Shown here: piece by piece, positions 1 through 11,699 of the stretch
Layout of the letters: every line of letters begins with the position of its first letter
How positions within the stretch are numbered: the stretch's first letter is position 1
DNA from: Solanum dulcamara
Taxonomy: Eukaryota > Streptophyta > Magnoliopsida > Solanales > Solanaceae
Direction of reading: 5' to 3'
Length of the DNA: 64,000 bases
NCBI RefSeq assembly: GCF_947179165.1
Contig: NC_077246.1
Span: forward strand, 66,752,921-66,816,920
The notes under the pieces: generated by a model
Seen by the model: the letters and a program-made list of their open reading frames with translations, nothing else
Told to the model about the DNA's origin: nothing
Databases searched by the model: none
Program-made: the position numbers and the translations under genes

Positions 1-430
1 TAATTGGCGGAATAAAGTTAATTTGAAATTAGTGAAACTGTTTCAGAAAACACCTGTTCCTTTCGAACAAACATTTCCTTTCCCAAAATACATCATGCTT
101 GTTTTGAAAATATGAGTGTGTTTTGAATAAGTGAGTTTGCACCTATCTTTGACTATAAATAGAGGGGTTTCCTCTCAGTTTTCTGCATCGAATTTTCTCT
201 ATATATGCACACATTTTCTTACAAATGAACTAGAATCTTGTGTGATTTCGTTGCTGACTTTGAGTTCGCTGAAGTTACTGAAGTGTGAGGTACTACTACT
301 TGTTTAATAGGTATATTTATTTTATCCTACGAGGAAATAATCCACAACTTCGTGTACAATAAGGAGATTAAATTCCTTAATGACACACAGTGAATTTTGT
401 GGCCTCGGATATTTTCTTTCTTTTCATCTT
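1..430 (+). mobile_element. Probable Ty1/copia LTR remnant (R-U5 side)
   Basis: The tract has a TATAAATAG box at 154-162, then a pyrimidine-rich presumed transcript start. After that come short CTTAAT/GGAGATT-type motifs and a phrase on the order of 'gtgaattttgtggcctcggata' (split here over 385-410). This arrangement resembles the U3-R-U5 end of solanaceous copia elements known to me from memory. Similar TATA-plus-leader tracts lie at 11820-12340 and 40862-41480. No second LTR, primer site or coding region is visible, and the window edge cuts the left side. Tentative call. Confidence 0.3.
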
Positions 431-532
431 AACAATATTTTTTATTTACTATTCTGAACACAGGAGATAACAATTCTTTAGTATATATAATTAAAAGATT
501 TAAATTATATACATTTATAATATGCATATTTT

Positions 533-673
533 TTATATTATTATCAATTCGGAAACAACCGTTCTACATTGGTAGGAGTCAGGTCTGCGTACACTTTACC
601 CTCCCCAGACCCCACGATGTGGAATTTCACTGGGGGGTTGTTGTTGTTGTTGTTGTTTTATATTGTTATCAAT
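533..673. repeat. Target-site duplication flanking the SINE
   Basis: The direct repeats 533-548 (ttatattattatcaat) and 658-673 (ttatattgttatcaat) match at 15 of 16 bases. They bracket the SINE exactly, as expected for LINE-driven target-primed insertion. Confidence 0.85.
549..657 (+). mobile_element. SINE, TS/SolS type, 5'-truncated
   Basis: The body contains the solanaceous SINE signature ggtctgcgtacactttaccc followed by ctccccagaccccac, and ends in a run of TTG repeats (about 637-656). That tail is typical of the tobacco TS SINE and potato SolS families. The copy is flanked by a 16-bp target duplication (533-548 and 658-673) with one mismatch, which fixes both ends. It is shorter than a full element of about 200 bp, so it is 5'-truncated. 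Confidence 0.85.
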
Positions 674-1846
674 ATAAATGCTTCATTTTTTTATACAATT
701 TAGTTTTAATTCACTACTTATACCAGATGGTTGTCAAATTTGAAAAAACAATTTGAAGGTCATTTGTATTTCTTGAAAATATTCGCTTATCTAGAGTTCT
801 ATAACATTTTTCGATTTTTTTTATTGTAATTAGATAATGGAAAATTATATATAAATAGCTAGGCTATATATAGTAGCTAATGTGTTAAACATATTTATTC
901 CTTCCGATTCTGAAATTTCCTTTTATTGGATAATCTTTTGGGAAAATATAGGTGGGTACGAATAGCAAGGACGGAAGTAGTGTTGATTACAAGTTCAATT
1001 GAACTCAATAACTTTAGTTCAAACTCTAAATTTATAGTAAGAAATTCATTTAATATGTATAAATTATTAATTTAAAATCTCGTAACTTAAAATAATTAAA
1101 ATTTCGAACCCATAAACTTCAAATTATAACTCTCAATATAGGCTATGGTAGCTTTGATGCTAAACAATTAGGTGAAGTGTCATTAGACAAGTTAGGTTTA
1201 ATTTCCTATTTAAAGCTTAATTATGACCTTATATAATTTTTAATAATGCTGACTGGGATTAAAACTATTAAAAAGAAGGAGATATATGGAGTATTATTAT
1301 AATAATATTATGTCTAAATTACTAGAGACACGTTTTTTTTAAAAAAAATACAAAATAAAATGTGGTAATTTAAAACTATTTTCAATATAGTTACCCGTAC
1401 ACGTGTTTCTAGTTATAGTAAATTTGTTTTATATTTTTTAAGTTATGTTTGTGTTCGCTCACATAGTATTTAAAGAAAATAAATACAGTAAATGTGATGA
1501 AGTGAAGTAACTCTACCGTCAAAAAGAAAAGTATTCTCGTTTTTTAAAAAATGATGTATTTTAAATTTAAAAATGATTTCAGTTGATCTTTTTTCAATTT
1601 TTTCTTAATGATTATTTTTTATAGACAAACAAATATCGTTATATTTTTAATCATAACTTTTATTAAGTATTATTATCACATACTTCCTCTACTTAAATAT
1701 AAATGCATTATTAGCACTTTCTTATAGTTAATTAAATAAATGAACTATTTAAAGTTGAAGAATGTATTCATTTTTTGTGTTTTCAAATTATCCTTTTTTT
1801 AATGAGATTTTCAACTATTTTTAAATTTCAAATAATGACTATGAGA

Positions 1847-2182
1847 GCTTTTGGACGTGTTTGAGTAATGCTAACTTTAAACCATAAAGTTCTTAAAGTC
1901 AGTCAAAAATGAAAAGTTAGGATTCCTAACTTTTTTTTTCTAAGTGCTTAAAGTCATTTTCTTTGACCATGGAAATTACTTTTATATCCTTTATATTTTA
2001 ACTAAATTCCAAAACTATCCTTTTTATTCTTTTAACCCTAAAATTCACATTATTTTCCTCATTTAAGCACTTTTATCCAAACACTCAACTGCTTATTTAT
2101 AAAAATAACTTTCAGCACTTTAAAGTTCTAAAAGCACTTCATACATAAAAGTTACTTTTTTTAAGTCCATCCAAACTGGCTC
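1847..2182 (-). mobile_element. Tourist-like MITE, incomplete copy
   Basis: The tract is the inverted counterpart of the complete element at 29356-29737. Shared segments include the internal gttaggattcctaac block, tgaccatggaaattac and cactcaactgcttatttata. The right terminus keeps a form of the terminal repeat (gtccatccaaactggctc). The left copy lacks roughly the outer 50 bp, so this is a truncated family member. Confidence 0.7.
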
Positions 2183-2388
2183 TATTTCTATTTTTAAGAA
2201 GAATTTGAGAAAAATTAAAAGGTTAATATTGATAAAAACCTTTGATTAATATATTTAAATATCTTTTTTGAACAAATTAAAATACATTTTTTTCTTATAG
2301 AAAAAACCTTAATAAAGATAAAAGGAAATATAAAAGGAAATACCGACGCATTGGGAATATCGACTTCTTTTAGACATTATCTTCAAAC

Positions 2389-2665
2389 TGTTATGAATTA
2401 ACTTAACTTAACTTAACAATTAGCAAAATAATTAAAAGGAGATATATTGGAAAGAGAAAGTAGAAACAAAGGAGAAAAGAGAAATGCCGTGTAGTATATT
2501 TTTGTATCTGTATCTGTGTGTGTTCCTTGCCATGCTAAAAGATGGCAATATATATAGGCTAGGTATAGAGTGAAAACTAGTGGGTTGCCCAATTTCAGTG
2601 GGCCCCACGTGAATAGAAAAATAATTGATAGTGGACAATCAAATACCACCACTAACTTTCTAACA
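2389..2665 (-). repeat. Copia-A 3' LTR
   Basis: 277 bp, nearly identical to 7605-7881 with a handful of mainly single-base differences. It begins TGTTAGAAAG and ends ATAACA on the minus strand. The two 79-residue and 68-residue reading frames here are repeated in the other LTR and are not genes. Confidence 0.95.
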
Positions 2666-2899
2666 CTCTCCCTTGGATGTCCACGTGTAATTTGCCTTCA
2701 TAGATATTGTGTTTCTTTAAAACCTTACTAGGAAAAACTCAGTGGGAAAAAGTCTAGTGAAAGAAAAAGAGTACACACATCTGGTAATACGCCTTGAGTG
2801 TTGCCTCATTAAAAACCTTACCAGAAAAACCCAATGGGACAAAACCTTGGTTAAGGAAAAAAGAGTGCAGCGCGTATTTTACTCCTCCTGATAAAAACT

Positions 2900-3349
2900 T
2901 CATTTGATATTTTGGAGACGGTGCATTCCAACCTTATATCTCAATTTTTCAAAAGTTGATGTTGGTAATGCCTTTGTGAATAAATCTGCAAGATTATCAC
3001 TTGAACGAACTTGTTGTACATCAATATCACCATTCTTCTGGAGATCATGTGTAAAGAATAATTTTGGTGAAATATATTTCGTTCTTTCTCCTTTTATGAA
3101 GCCACCTTTTAATTGAGCTATGCACGCGACATTATCTTCGAATATAACTGTGGGTACTTTAACATTATTTTCCAGGCCGCATTTTTCTTTGATGAACTAT
3201 ATCATTGATCTCAACCACACACATTCTCTACTTGTTTCATGAATTGCTATTATTTCAGCATGATTTGAAGAAGTAGCAACAATAGACTGTTTTGTAGATT
3301 GCCATGATATAGCAGTTCCTCCGTGTGTAAATAGATAACCTGTCTGAGA
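2900..3349 (-). pseudogene. Copia-A RNase H end of pol
   Basis: Reading the minus strand gives the copia RNase H C-terminus: SRECVWLRSM, then FEDNVACIAQLKGGFIKG, ISPKLFFTHDLQKNGD and SSDNLADLFTKALPTSTF. It stops at 2902-2900. A stop codon interrupts it at about 3198. This end sequence is strongly similar to 62146-62387, which marks the two as the same copia lineage. Confidence 0.85.
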
Positions 3350-4440
3350 TCAAGCTTTATGTGGGTCTGATAAATAACCTGCATCTGCATAACCAAAAAG
3401 GTCTGCGCAACCTTTGTTAGTATAAAACAAACTCATATTAATAGTACCCTTCAAGTATCGCAAAATATGTTTGATACCGTTCCAATGCCTTCGCGTTGGG
3501 GATGAACTATATCTTGCCACCAAATTAACAGAAAACGTTATATCAGGTCTGGTTGTGTTAGCAAGATACATAAATGCACCAATAGCACTGAGATATGGTA
3601 CTTCAGGACCAAAAATTTCTTCATCCTCTTCTGCAGGTCAAAATGGATCCTTTTCCACTTCAAGTGATCGAACAACTATTGGAGTACTTAATGAATGTGC
3701 TTTGTCCATGTAAAATCTTTTTAAGATTTTCTCAATATAGGCAGATTGATGGACAAAAATCCCGTCTACTAAATATTCAATTTGCAGACCTAGACAAAGT
3801 TTTGTCTTTCCAAGGTCTTTCATTTCAAATTCTTTCTTTAGATATTCAATTGCCTTTTGTACCTCTTTAGGGGTTCCAATGAGATTTATGTCATCAATAT
3901 AAACGGCGAGTATAATAAATTTTGATTTCGTTTTCTTAATAAAAACACATGGACAAATAACATCATTGATATAGCTTTTATTTATTAAGTACTCACTTAG
4001 GCTATTATACCACATGCGCCTTGATTGTTTCAGACCATATAATGATCTTTGTAGTTTTATTGAGTACATTTCTCGAGACTTTTTACATACTGCAGGCAAT
4101 TTTAATCCTTCTGAAATTTTCATGTAAATTTCATCATCAAGTGAACCATAAAGGTAAGTTGTAACTACATCCATTGGATGTATTTTAAGATTTTTATGTA
4201 CAACTAAACTAATGAGATATCAAAAAGTTATTCCATCCATAACCGGTGAATATGTTTCTTCATAGTTGACTCCGGGTCTTTGAGAGAATTCTTGTGCAAC
4301 AAGGCGTGCCTTATATCTTATAATTTCATTTCTCTCATTTCGTTTCCGTACAAAAACCCAGTTATAGCCAACTGGTTTTACACCTTCTGGGATTTGGACT
4401 ACAGGTCCAAAAACCTCACGTTTAACAAGTGAGTCTAATT
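3350..4440 (-). pseudogene. Copia-A reverse transcriptase
   Basis: The core of Ty1/copia RT, in at least two open segments (4174-3638 and 3571-3350). Visible motifs are MDVVTTYLYGSLDDEIYM, RSLYGLKQS, the catalytic box AVYIDDINLIG, and FEMKDLG. The second segment has TRPDITFSVNL and RYLKGT, the RT-RNase H connection. The catalytic YIDD is intact, but stops and a frame change between segments prevent a full product. The enzyme would copy element RNA into cDNA in the particle. Confidence 0.9.
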
Positions 4441-4444
4441 CTGA

Positions 4445-4921
4445 TTAAATTGCATTTTGCCATTCTGGCCAATCACACCTACGCCGACATTCTTCGATGA
4501 ATTTAGGCTCAAGACTTTCACTATCTTGCATGAGGTTAAGTGCAACATTATATGCAAAAACATTATCAACCGTGATTTTTAATTGATCTAAATTTATCTC
4601 ATCACCTGTAAAACTTATTGAAAGTTCTTCATTCACTTGAGTCTCGGGCTCACTGTTTTCTTCAGGAATATCAGAAGTACTCAAATTTTGACCTTCTTCA
4701 GGAGGTTCTTTTGTAGTATCATTTTTATTATTTTTCACACTTTTCTTTCTAGGATTTTTATCCTTTGATTCCAATGGTCTACCACGCTTCAGGCGTGTTT
4801 GAGATTCAGAAACTATGATACTAGTAGATGGTCCTTTTGGGACATCAATTCGGATAGGCATATTCACTGCAGGGATATGTGACTTAGTTATTCTTTTCAA
4901 ATCCGTAAATGCATCTAGCAT
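4445..4921 (-). pseudogene. Copia-A integrase-RT linker region
   Basis: A hydrophilic stretch of 158 codons, rich in Lys, Glu and Ser, including KRGRPLESKDKNPRKK. It ends in ECRRRCDWPEWQNAI, the conserved lead-in to copia reverse transcriptase. After a stop at 4445 the RT N-terminus continues to about 4180 (GPVV, KPVGY and ARLVAQ-like segments). Confidence 0.75.
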
Positions 4922-5186
4922 TTGATTTGCTAATTTTTGTAAGTGGATGATCTTCTGGACCTCCTGCTCACATGTGCGGGTACGTAGATCAAAATGATAT
5001 AGTGATGAAACTTTTCACGCAATTTCTTTATCTTTTTCGGGTTTCTTTTTCTCCCCCCTAATGGCGGAAAAAGTGTTTCATCAAACCGACAATCTGCAAA
5101 TCGAGCAGTGAATAAGTCTCCAGTCAACGGTTCAAGGTATCGAATTATGGAGGGTGAGTCAAACCCAATATATATATGCCCAACCT

Positions 5187-6053
5187 TCATTGAGGGCCCA
5201 TTTTTATACGTCGTGGTGGTTCTACAGGCACGTATACCGCACAACCAAAAATTCGTAAATGGGCTATATTTGGCTCATGACCAAATACTAATTGTGATGG
5301 AGAATATTTATTATAATGTGTCGGTCTGAGATGTACAAGTGCTGCTGCATGTAAGATAGCATGACCCCAAACAGTAATTGACAATTTTATTTTCATTAGT
5401 AGAGGTCTTGCTATCAATTGTAGGCGCTTTATAAATGACTCTGCAAGGCCATTTTGAGTATGAACATTAGCAACAGGATGTTCAATTTTTATCCCAATTG
5501 ATAAGCAATAATCATTAAAAGTTTGGGATGTAAATTCTCCAACATTATCAAGGCGAATAGTCTTAATTGGATAATCTGGGAATTGCGCTCTCAATCTTAT
5601 TATTTGTGTTAACAACTTCGCAAACGCCAGGTTGCGAGATGATAATAAGCACACATGACACCATCTAGATGATGCATCTATTAGGACCATAAAATATCTA
5701 AACAATCCACTAGGTGGATGAATAGGTCCACATATATCTCCATGTATACGCTCTAAAAATTCAGGAGATTCGATGCCAATCTTCAGGGTCGATGGTCTGG
5801 TAATTAATTTGCCTTGATAACAAGCAGCACATGAAAATTCATCTTTTTTAAGAATCTTCTGGTTCTTTAAAAGATGTCCAAGTGAATTTTCAAGAATTCG
5901 TCTCATCATTATTGATCCAGGATGACCTATTCGATTATGCCATAGCACAAATTTATTTAGATTAGTAAACTTCTGGTTTACGATCATATGTGCTTCAATT
6001 GCACTGGTTTTTGCATAATATAGGCCAGAGGACAAAGTTGGTAATTTTTCCAA
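5187..6053 (-). pseudogene. Copia-A integrase (HHCC zinc domain plus DDE core)
   Basis: An open stretch of 288 codons. The N-terminal zinc domain has H-N-R-I-G-H and C-A-A-C. The catalytic core shows HGDICGPI (first Asp), KTIRLDNVGEF (second Asp) and NGLAESFIKRL (Glu), so all three DDE residues survive. The C-terminal part includes the conserved LRIFGCAVYVP block. Integrase inserts the cDNA and generates the 5-bp target duplication seen here. Frame changes separate it from the protease and the RT. Confidence 0.9.
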
Positions 6054-6062
6054 AATATATTT

Positions 6063-6455
6063 CTATTCTGAGACTCTTTTGGTTATACTAAGGTATTCAA
6101 TATTCATTTCATTTAGTGTCTCAACATGATATCCATTTCTGCGGATATCTTTAAAACTTAATAAGTTTCTAGGGGATTTAGAAGAAAATAGTGCATCTTC
6201 TATAACAATTTTTGTCCCCTTAGGCAGAATTATAGTACTTCTTCCGGAGCCTTCAATCATTTTTGAATTACCAGATATTGTAGTAACATTAGCTTTTCTT
6301 CTAAGCAAATTGAAAAAATATTTCTCTTCTTTAAAAATAGCATGAGTTGTTCTACTATCAATTACACAAATATCCTCTTGATTTATCATTGATCCAAACA
6401 AGATTTGAGGCATTTCCATATTTTCTTCAATAAGAAATAAAATAAGTATTAACAC
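6063..6455 (-). pseudogene. Copia-A aspartic protease remnant
   Basis: The translation has the copia protease pattern: V-I-D-S-R-T-T-H near residue 32, a central IEGSGRSTI segment, and the downstream PRNLLSFKDIRRNGYHVET region that leads to integrase. The active-site signature is normally D-S-G-(A/T)-T-H. Here Gly is Arg, which should inactivate the enzyme. The protease would have matured the Gag-Pol polyprotein. Confidence 0.85.
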
Positions 6456-6670
6456 ATAGTATATTACACAAATTTTATTTATTTACATTGACTAGGAAAA
6501 TACAAACATCATATTTAATATAGATAAAAAGAAAAATATTTACATATTATTAGTCTTGTCAATATTCATATTTTCATCTGGAAAATTAAAAAAATCAGCT
6601 ACATCCAAATGCATGGGCTCAATATTATCTTCAGAGATAAAATTTATCTTTGAATTATTTTCTGCCCTCT

Positions 6671-6895
6671 TTAATGATGTCTGATATAGCTGAACCAGAA
6701 GTGTTGACGACCGACAAGTTCGCGATCAGTGCCCCACACCTCCACATCTATGACATACACTTTCTGAATTATTCTTCGGTAAAGCTTCTGGCTTTTTACC
6801 CTGCCTTTTATATTGCTGATCATTTCTCGATGCCAGCCAAGTATCATGATTAAAATTCTTTCTTTGACTACGACCACGACCACGACTGGGGCCAT
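6671..6895 (-). pseudogene. Copia-A nucleocapsid zinc-knuckle remnant
   Basis: On the minus strand a basic Arg/Gly-rich stretch (about 6850-6890) precedes a CCHC knuckle with C-H-R-C, then G-G-V-G-H and a final C at about 6715-6770. The codon just after the knuckle His, at 6728-6726, is TGA where Trp is normal in this family (GHW). This is a G-to-A nonsense change. The knuckle would bind element RNA in the particle. Confidence 0.75.
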
Positions 6896-7058
6896 GGCCT
6901 CTTTTTCATTGGTTATAATTTGTCTGATTCACTTCAGGGAGTGACAAAGAACCAACGAGCCGACTATCATGATTTTTCATTAATAGTTCATTGTGGCGTT
7001 CAGCAATCAGAAGGTGAGAAAGAAATTCAGAATATTTTTTAAATTCTTTTTCACGATA

Positions 7059-7526
7059 TTACTGCTGCAGGAGCATATTCGCGGGTGAAAATGTGGAGTA
7101 TGTCTTTTCAAGTTTATTTTGCTCAATGATATCTTCTCCGCATAAATTTAACTGAGCTATAATTTTAAACAAAGCAGAATTATATTCAGTTATACTTTTG
7201 AAATCCATTAATCTCAGATTTAGCCAATCATGACGAGCTTGTGGAAGCATGACCAACTTCAGATGGTCATATCTTTCTTTTAAATTTTTCCACAATTTAA
7301 GGGGGTCTTTTAATGTGAGATATTGTAATTTTAGCCCCTCGTCAAGATGGTGGCGGAGAAATATCATGGCTTTAGCACGGTCTTGATTGGATGCCGCATT
7401 GTCATCTTTAATGGTGTCTGCCAGACCCATTGATTCTAAATGAATTTCGGCATCAAGTGCCCATGATGAGTAGCCTTTTTCAGAGATATCAAGAGCAGTA
7501 AATTCAAGTTTGAAAATATTTGCCAT
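7059..7526 (-). pseudogene. Copia-A gag, N-terminal part
   Basis: About 155 codons open from ATG 7526-7524. The product is a Ty1/copia Gag of the UBN2 / Retrotran_gag family: an N-terminal MANIFKLEF start, then a helical region with WKNLKERYDHL and ARHDWLNLRLMDF typical of the capsid-like domain. It would form the virus-like particle in the cytoplasm. The frame stops at 7059 before the nucleocapsid zinc knuckle. That knuckle is still recognisable at 6710-6770 in another segment, so the gene is broken by frameshift or stop. Confidence 0.85.
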
Positions 7527-7604
7527 TTTATAAAAATAAAATTAAATAAAACTCTTACCACTTTTGTTACGTTGAATAGATAGCAGAAATTCGTGCTGAT
7601 AAAG

Positions 7605-7881
7605 TGTTATGAATTAACTCAACTTAACTTAGTAATTAGCAAAATAATTAAAATGAGATATATTGGAAAGAGAAAGTAGAAACAAAGGAGAAAAGAAAAA
7701 TGCCGTGTAGTATATTATTGTATCTGTATCTGTGTGTGTTCCTTGCCATGCTAAAAGATGGCAATATATATAGGCTAGGTATAGAGTAAAAACTAATGGG
7801 TTGCCCACTTTCAGTGGACCCCACATGAATAGAAAAATAATTGATAGTGGACAACCAAATACCACCACTATCTTTCTAACA
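7605..7881 (-). repeat. Copia-A 5' LTR
   Basis: 277-bp partner of 2389-2665. It is the 5' LTR because the element reads right to left and the tRNA-complementary primer site lies immediately inside it. Confidence 0.95.
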
Positions 7882-7959
7882 CAAACTAAAATTTTCTCCT
7901 AAAAGAAAAAGAATGTTTTTTTGACGAAGAAAAAAAAATTGCATGTTAGGTCGTTAACA

Positions 7960-8083
7960 ATTACTCCATCCATCTATCTATCGTATTTTTTAATACATGT
8001 TTTTAAAAAATCGTATTTAAAATAAATTTTATATAATTAGTTTATAAATCATGACAAATAATTTGAGATGTAGGGAGTACTAA
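7960..8083. mobile_element. Stowaway-like MITE fragment
   Basis: The left end reads ttactccatccatc and the right end gatgtagggagtac. These resemble the CTCCCTCC..GGAGGGAG termini of Stowaway-type (Tc1/mariner) MITEs in inverted orientation, but the interior is degenerate. Tentative. Confidence 0.4.
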
Positions 8084-8525
8084 TATGAATTTGAATTTTT
8101 GTACACCTTCAAATAAATTTTAAGTAGGAGAGTTGTGATATAACTTATAAAAATTCTTGTCATTTAATTTAGAGGACACAAATTCAAACTGTGAAAATAA
8201 TATCTTGTAAAAATATAGAATAAAGTTGTGTACGATAGATCCTTTTAGTCCGATCCGTTGAATTTTGTGCATAACGAGAGCTTGGTATACAAGATTGTCT
8301 TTTTTTGGCACCTTCAAATTAAATAAATTAATTTCTTTTCAAAAAAAATACATCACGCATGAGATAATATTTTGTGTTAGAATGCTTGTGCTAAGATACT
8401 TGCATACAATTTGATTACTGATAAATTAACTAAAAACATTTTTTAAGGAATAGAAAAAATTATTCGTAGTAGTAGTTAAATGGGCAAGTAATAGTCAACA
8501 AGGACTAAGGGATTAGAAATACAAG

Positions 8526-8637
8526 TACTAGTAGTCAACAAAATTGCACTTTGAACATGATTATTTTTGTATAGCTAAATGATCACCTAACTATTACTAG
8601 TAGTCAACAAAATTGCACTTTGAACATGATTATTTTT
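8526..8637. repeat. 43-bp direct duplication
   Basis: The segment 8526-8568 (beginning tactagtagtcaacaaaatt) recurs at 8595-8637 without visible mismatch. The two copies are separated by 26 bp. No coding role is seen. Confidence 0.9.
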
Positions 8638-8729
8638 AATGTAATTTACCAAAATCCCACGAGATTAAGAGTTAATTACATTATTTTTCTATTTATTTTT
8701 AAATTACAAAAATCTCTTAAAATGTATGG

Positions 8730-8962
8730 ATTTCGAATATATCATTGGACTTTCGAATACATTAGCAGACATCCGGATACATAGGAGAGGGATGTATCAG
8801 AGAGGGGATAGAGATGTATCAGAGAGAGGATAAGACATTCAGATACATAAGTGAGGGATGTATCCAAGAGGGGAGGGATGTATTAGAGAGGGGACGTATG
8901 TATCTGAGAGGGAGATAGAGATGTATCACCGAGAGGGAAGTGATCTATCGGAGAGGGGATTT
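8730..8962. repeat. Degenerate minisatellite of GATACAT / ATGTATC-GAGAGGGGA units
   Basis: About ten imperfect repeats with the cores gatacat and atgtatcagagagggga, spaced irregularly at roughly 20-40 bp. A comparable gatacat-rich tract occurs at 63775-63815. It looks like a decayed tandem repeat within a dispersed element. Confidence 0.6.
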
Positions 8963-9384
8963 TCAAATTTATTTTAAATGGTAGAAAATGAAAAAGAAAA
9001 GAAAAAAAATGCACTTCCATAAAGGACCATAAATTGATTTTCAAAGACAAAAATTAAAAGGGGGCGTCTGCTAGGGATTTTAGGAAGAATAGGATATTCC
9101 CCCAAACTACTTTACTCACTGAAAATCATTCCACGTACAAAATTTGGATTAAAAAAAAATAAAAATTTAATGGTATGTATTAATTGAAATCTTTCACATT
9201 AATAGATATATGTTCTATTCATGTAACTTCTATTATCACCTTAATTAGTAGAAAAAATTTATTTTCCAAAATGACTTATTTAATCTCGACTTCCTAATTT
9301 GAATGGTGTCCTTGAATTATTAAAAAGTTTCTTAATTATATAGTATCGTGTGTAATCTAGTTGAGACTAATATATTCACAAAAA

Positions 9385-9557
9385 TTTATTTAGAGGCGAA
9401 ATTAGAATTTTAATTTTATGAATTTTGACTTCTAATAACGTAATTTCAAGTATTACTAACTGAATTGTAAATTTAATATTTAATAAACTTTTTAATACAA
9501 ATATATTATTTACACTGAGTTCAGGGGAATTTGTACCGAACTTCTAGCTCCGCCCCA
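9385..9557. mobile_element. Degenerate hAT-like MITE
   Basis: The right end ctagctccgccccag is the inverted form of the CTGGGGCGGAGC-type termini seen in the elements at 12702 and 35566. The left end (gaggcgaaattag) is eroded. Tentative. Confidence 0.35.
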
Positions 9558-11699
9558 GTAATTATCCATTGTACAATAATTAGTTGACACTTAACTTTCA
9601 CATAAGATATGATTAGGACTTTCAACCAAAAAAAAGTGTTTAATCTCCACTCTTGACTTATTAGGTAGCTACAATATTTTTTTTAAAAAAATTCCCCATC
9701 AAGTTAGTTACTAACATATTTTTTAATTAAATTACCCTATTCTTGGCAACCCTATTTTTACAAAAGATAAAAATGGTAAAAGAAAATTGTGATTTTGTCA
9801 TTGACATGCTAGTGTTCATTACTTTCTTTAAGAGTTTAAGTTTTATTAAATTGTTGGTGCAAATATTTTTTATACTAACTATTATGTTATTCAAAAAATA
9901 TTTATAGGTAAGTTTTTCAAAACATGAAATTTAAAATCTTAAAAATAAGATATGTTATCTATTATAAGTGATAATAATGAGCTAATTGTGTAACAATATT
10001 TACGCCATCAATATTTATTAGTTAAACTCGTAAATTATTATATTAGCTCCCCTCCCACCCCACCCCCAAGACTATCATTAATAGACTAAAATAGTAGTTT
10101 CTAGAGTCCTTTTAATTTGACTTATTTATATCTATAATTACTCTAAGGAAATGAATTGTAGATACTATTTATGAAGTATTTATACGTCAACCACACCATT
10201 AATTATTAATTATAATTAACAAGAGAGAGAGACGCCTTTACAATTTTTAATAAGCAAGTTTTAATCTTTACCCAAATATTTTTCTTAAAAGATTTTTACA
10301 AAGATCTTATTAATTCACCGACAAAAAAAAATATATATTCACCCAATCAAATTAATTGCATTAGCAAAAGGAAATAAGTACGTAGTTGAACCAATAAGCA
10401 GTAAATATTTATTTATTCTTATAAAAATCTCTGATTCAAGCTCTGAAAATAGAATCATTTTTTAAAAAGAGTGATTTTATTCTGACCCAAAGTAAAAAAA
10501 TATTGCTTTGAATTCAAATTAATTAATCAAGCTCTAAAACAGATTTTGAATATTAACCAAAAAGTAAAAAAAAAACTCAGCTAGCTAATCATAATCGTCA
10601 TATTTGCTAATTAACTACTTGTTGAAAGATAAAAGAATGAACTTTAATTTCAACACTCTGTCTATATATATCTAAACAATCATATGGCTGAAATTCAAGT
10701 ACATGCCGTTAAAAAAATTTGAATGAACTTTAGGCATATACTATAGAATTGAAGTTAAATTATTTTTGCGTGAATTTCAATTATATATGGCTGAATTCAA
10801 TTATTTTTTATCCGAACGTTAAACATTTGTACATGAAATTTAAATAGAAATAACTGAAATTCAACCACACCGATAACTTCCTATTAATATCCGCACTATT
10901 CACTGTTAAAAAAATATGAAATTCGCTACATAAATATTTATCGATAATTTCCAGCTGATTTATAGCATAGCTTCTAGCTAAATGTATTTTTTTTAAATCC
11001 GTCGCTAATTTATAACTAAATGAAATTAATATGAGATTTTTGCTGTTTAAATACAAAATTATGCATCACTAATTTCTAATTTTCTAGTAGTGATTATATT
11101 TAAGTATTATTCTCATAGTAACTTTCTTTTTTCTTATCTAACTTTTCAAGAGATTGTGATCAAAACCCATGAACTCACACTCCCACTAATTAATTTGATT
11201 GATTGAGTTTATGTCATCAATTATCAGAAGTAAAGGCAGACAATGATTCCCAACTAAGGTTGTCTGTTGTTTTAATTTATTTGGAACAATTGAGGAAAAG
11301 AATAAAGATACATTCTTTATTCTTTTGTTAATTATTTGATTGTCAAATAATTGCAAAGGTAACGACACAAAACCAATTAATTAATTAGTTCATATGTCTT
11401 ATATTACTTTCCAGCTGCTACAATTGGGATAAAATCAACATTCTCAAAGTAGATAACGAATGACAGTGGTGAAATCAGTCACACGAATAAATCGGATTTT
11501 AAAATCTAATATATATATATAAAAAAATAATTTCAATCATGTAAACCAATTTTCTATCGAAATAGGTTCGGATGAACCTCTTCAACTTTAGATACAAAGT
11601 TATCCTCCTATGAATTAGGATATCTCATGGAATAGTTATGTCAACTTATTTCATTATTATAATATAAATAATGGGATGAATAATTTTGAAACTGTTAGT

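Larger units (their letters stand above)
431..1846. other. AT-rich intergenic DNA
   Basis: Apart from the SINE at 549-657, no gene is visible. A stretch at about 965-1150 resembles a very degenerate non-autonomous element, but no clear termini could be set. Confidence 0.6.
2389..7881 (-). mobile_element. Copia-A: full-length decayed Ty1/copia LTR retrotransposon
   Basis: A complete element of 5493 bp with two 277-bp LTRs (2389-2665 and 7605-7881), each starting TG and ending CA. Perfect 5-bp target duplications, CAAAC, lie at 2384-2388 and 7882-7886. Read on the minus strand, a primer-binding site resembling the initiator-Met tRNA complement (tttatcagcac) adjoins the 5' LTR at about 7593-7603. 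A polypurine tract (aagggagag) abuts the 3' LTR at 2666-2675. Domain order is gag, zinc knuckle, protease, integrase, reverse transcriptase, RNase H, which defines Ty1/copia. Internal stops and frameshifts make it non-autonomous. The RNase H is closely related to the fragment at 62146-62387. Confidence 0.95.

Noticed and set aside
8730..8962. CRISPR-like array
   Set aside because: Repeats are imperfect, irregularly spaced and purine-rich; the genome is a plant's.
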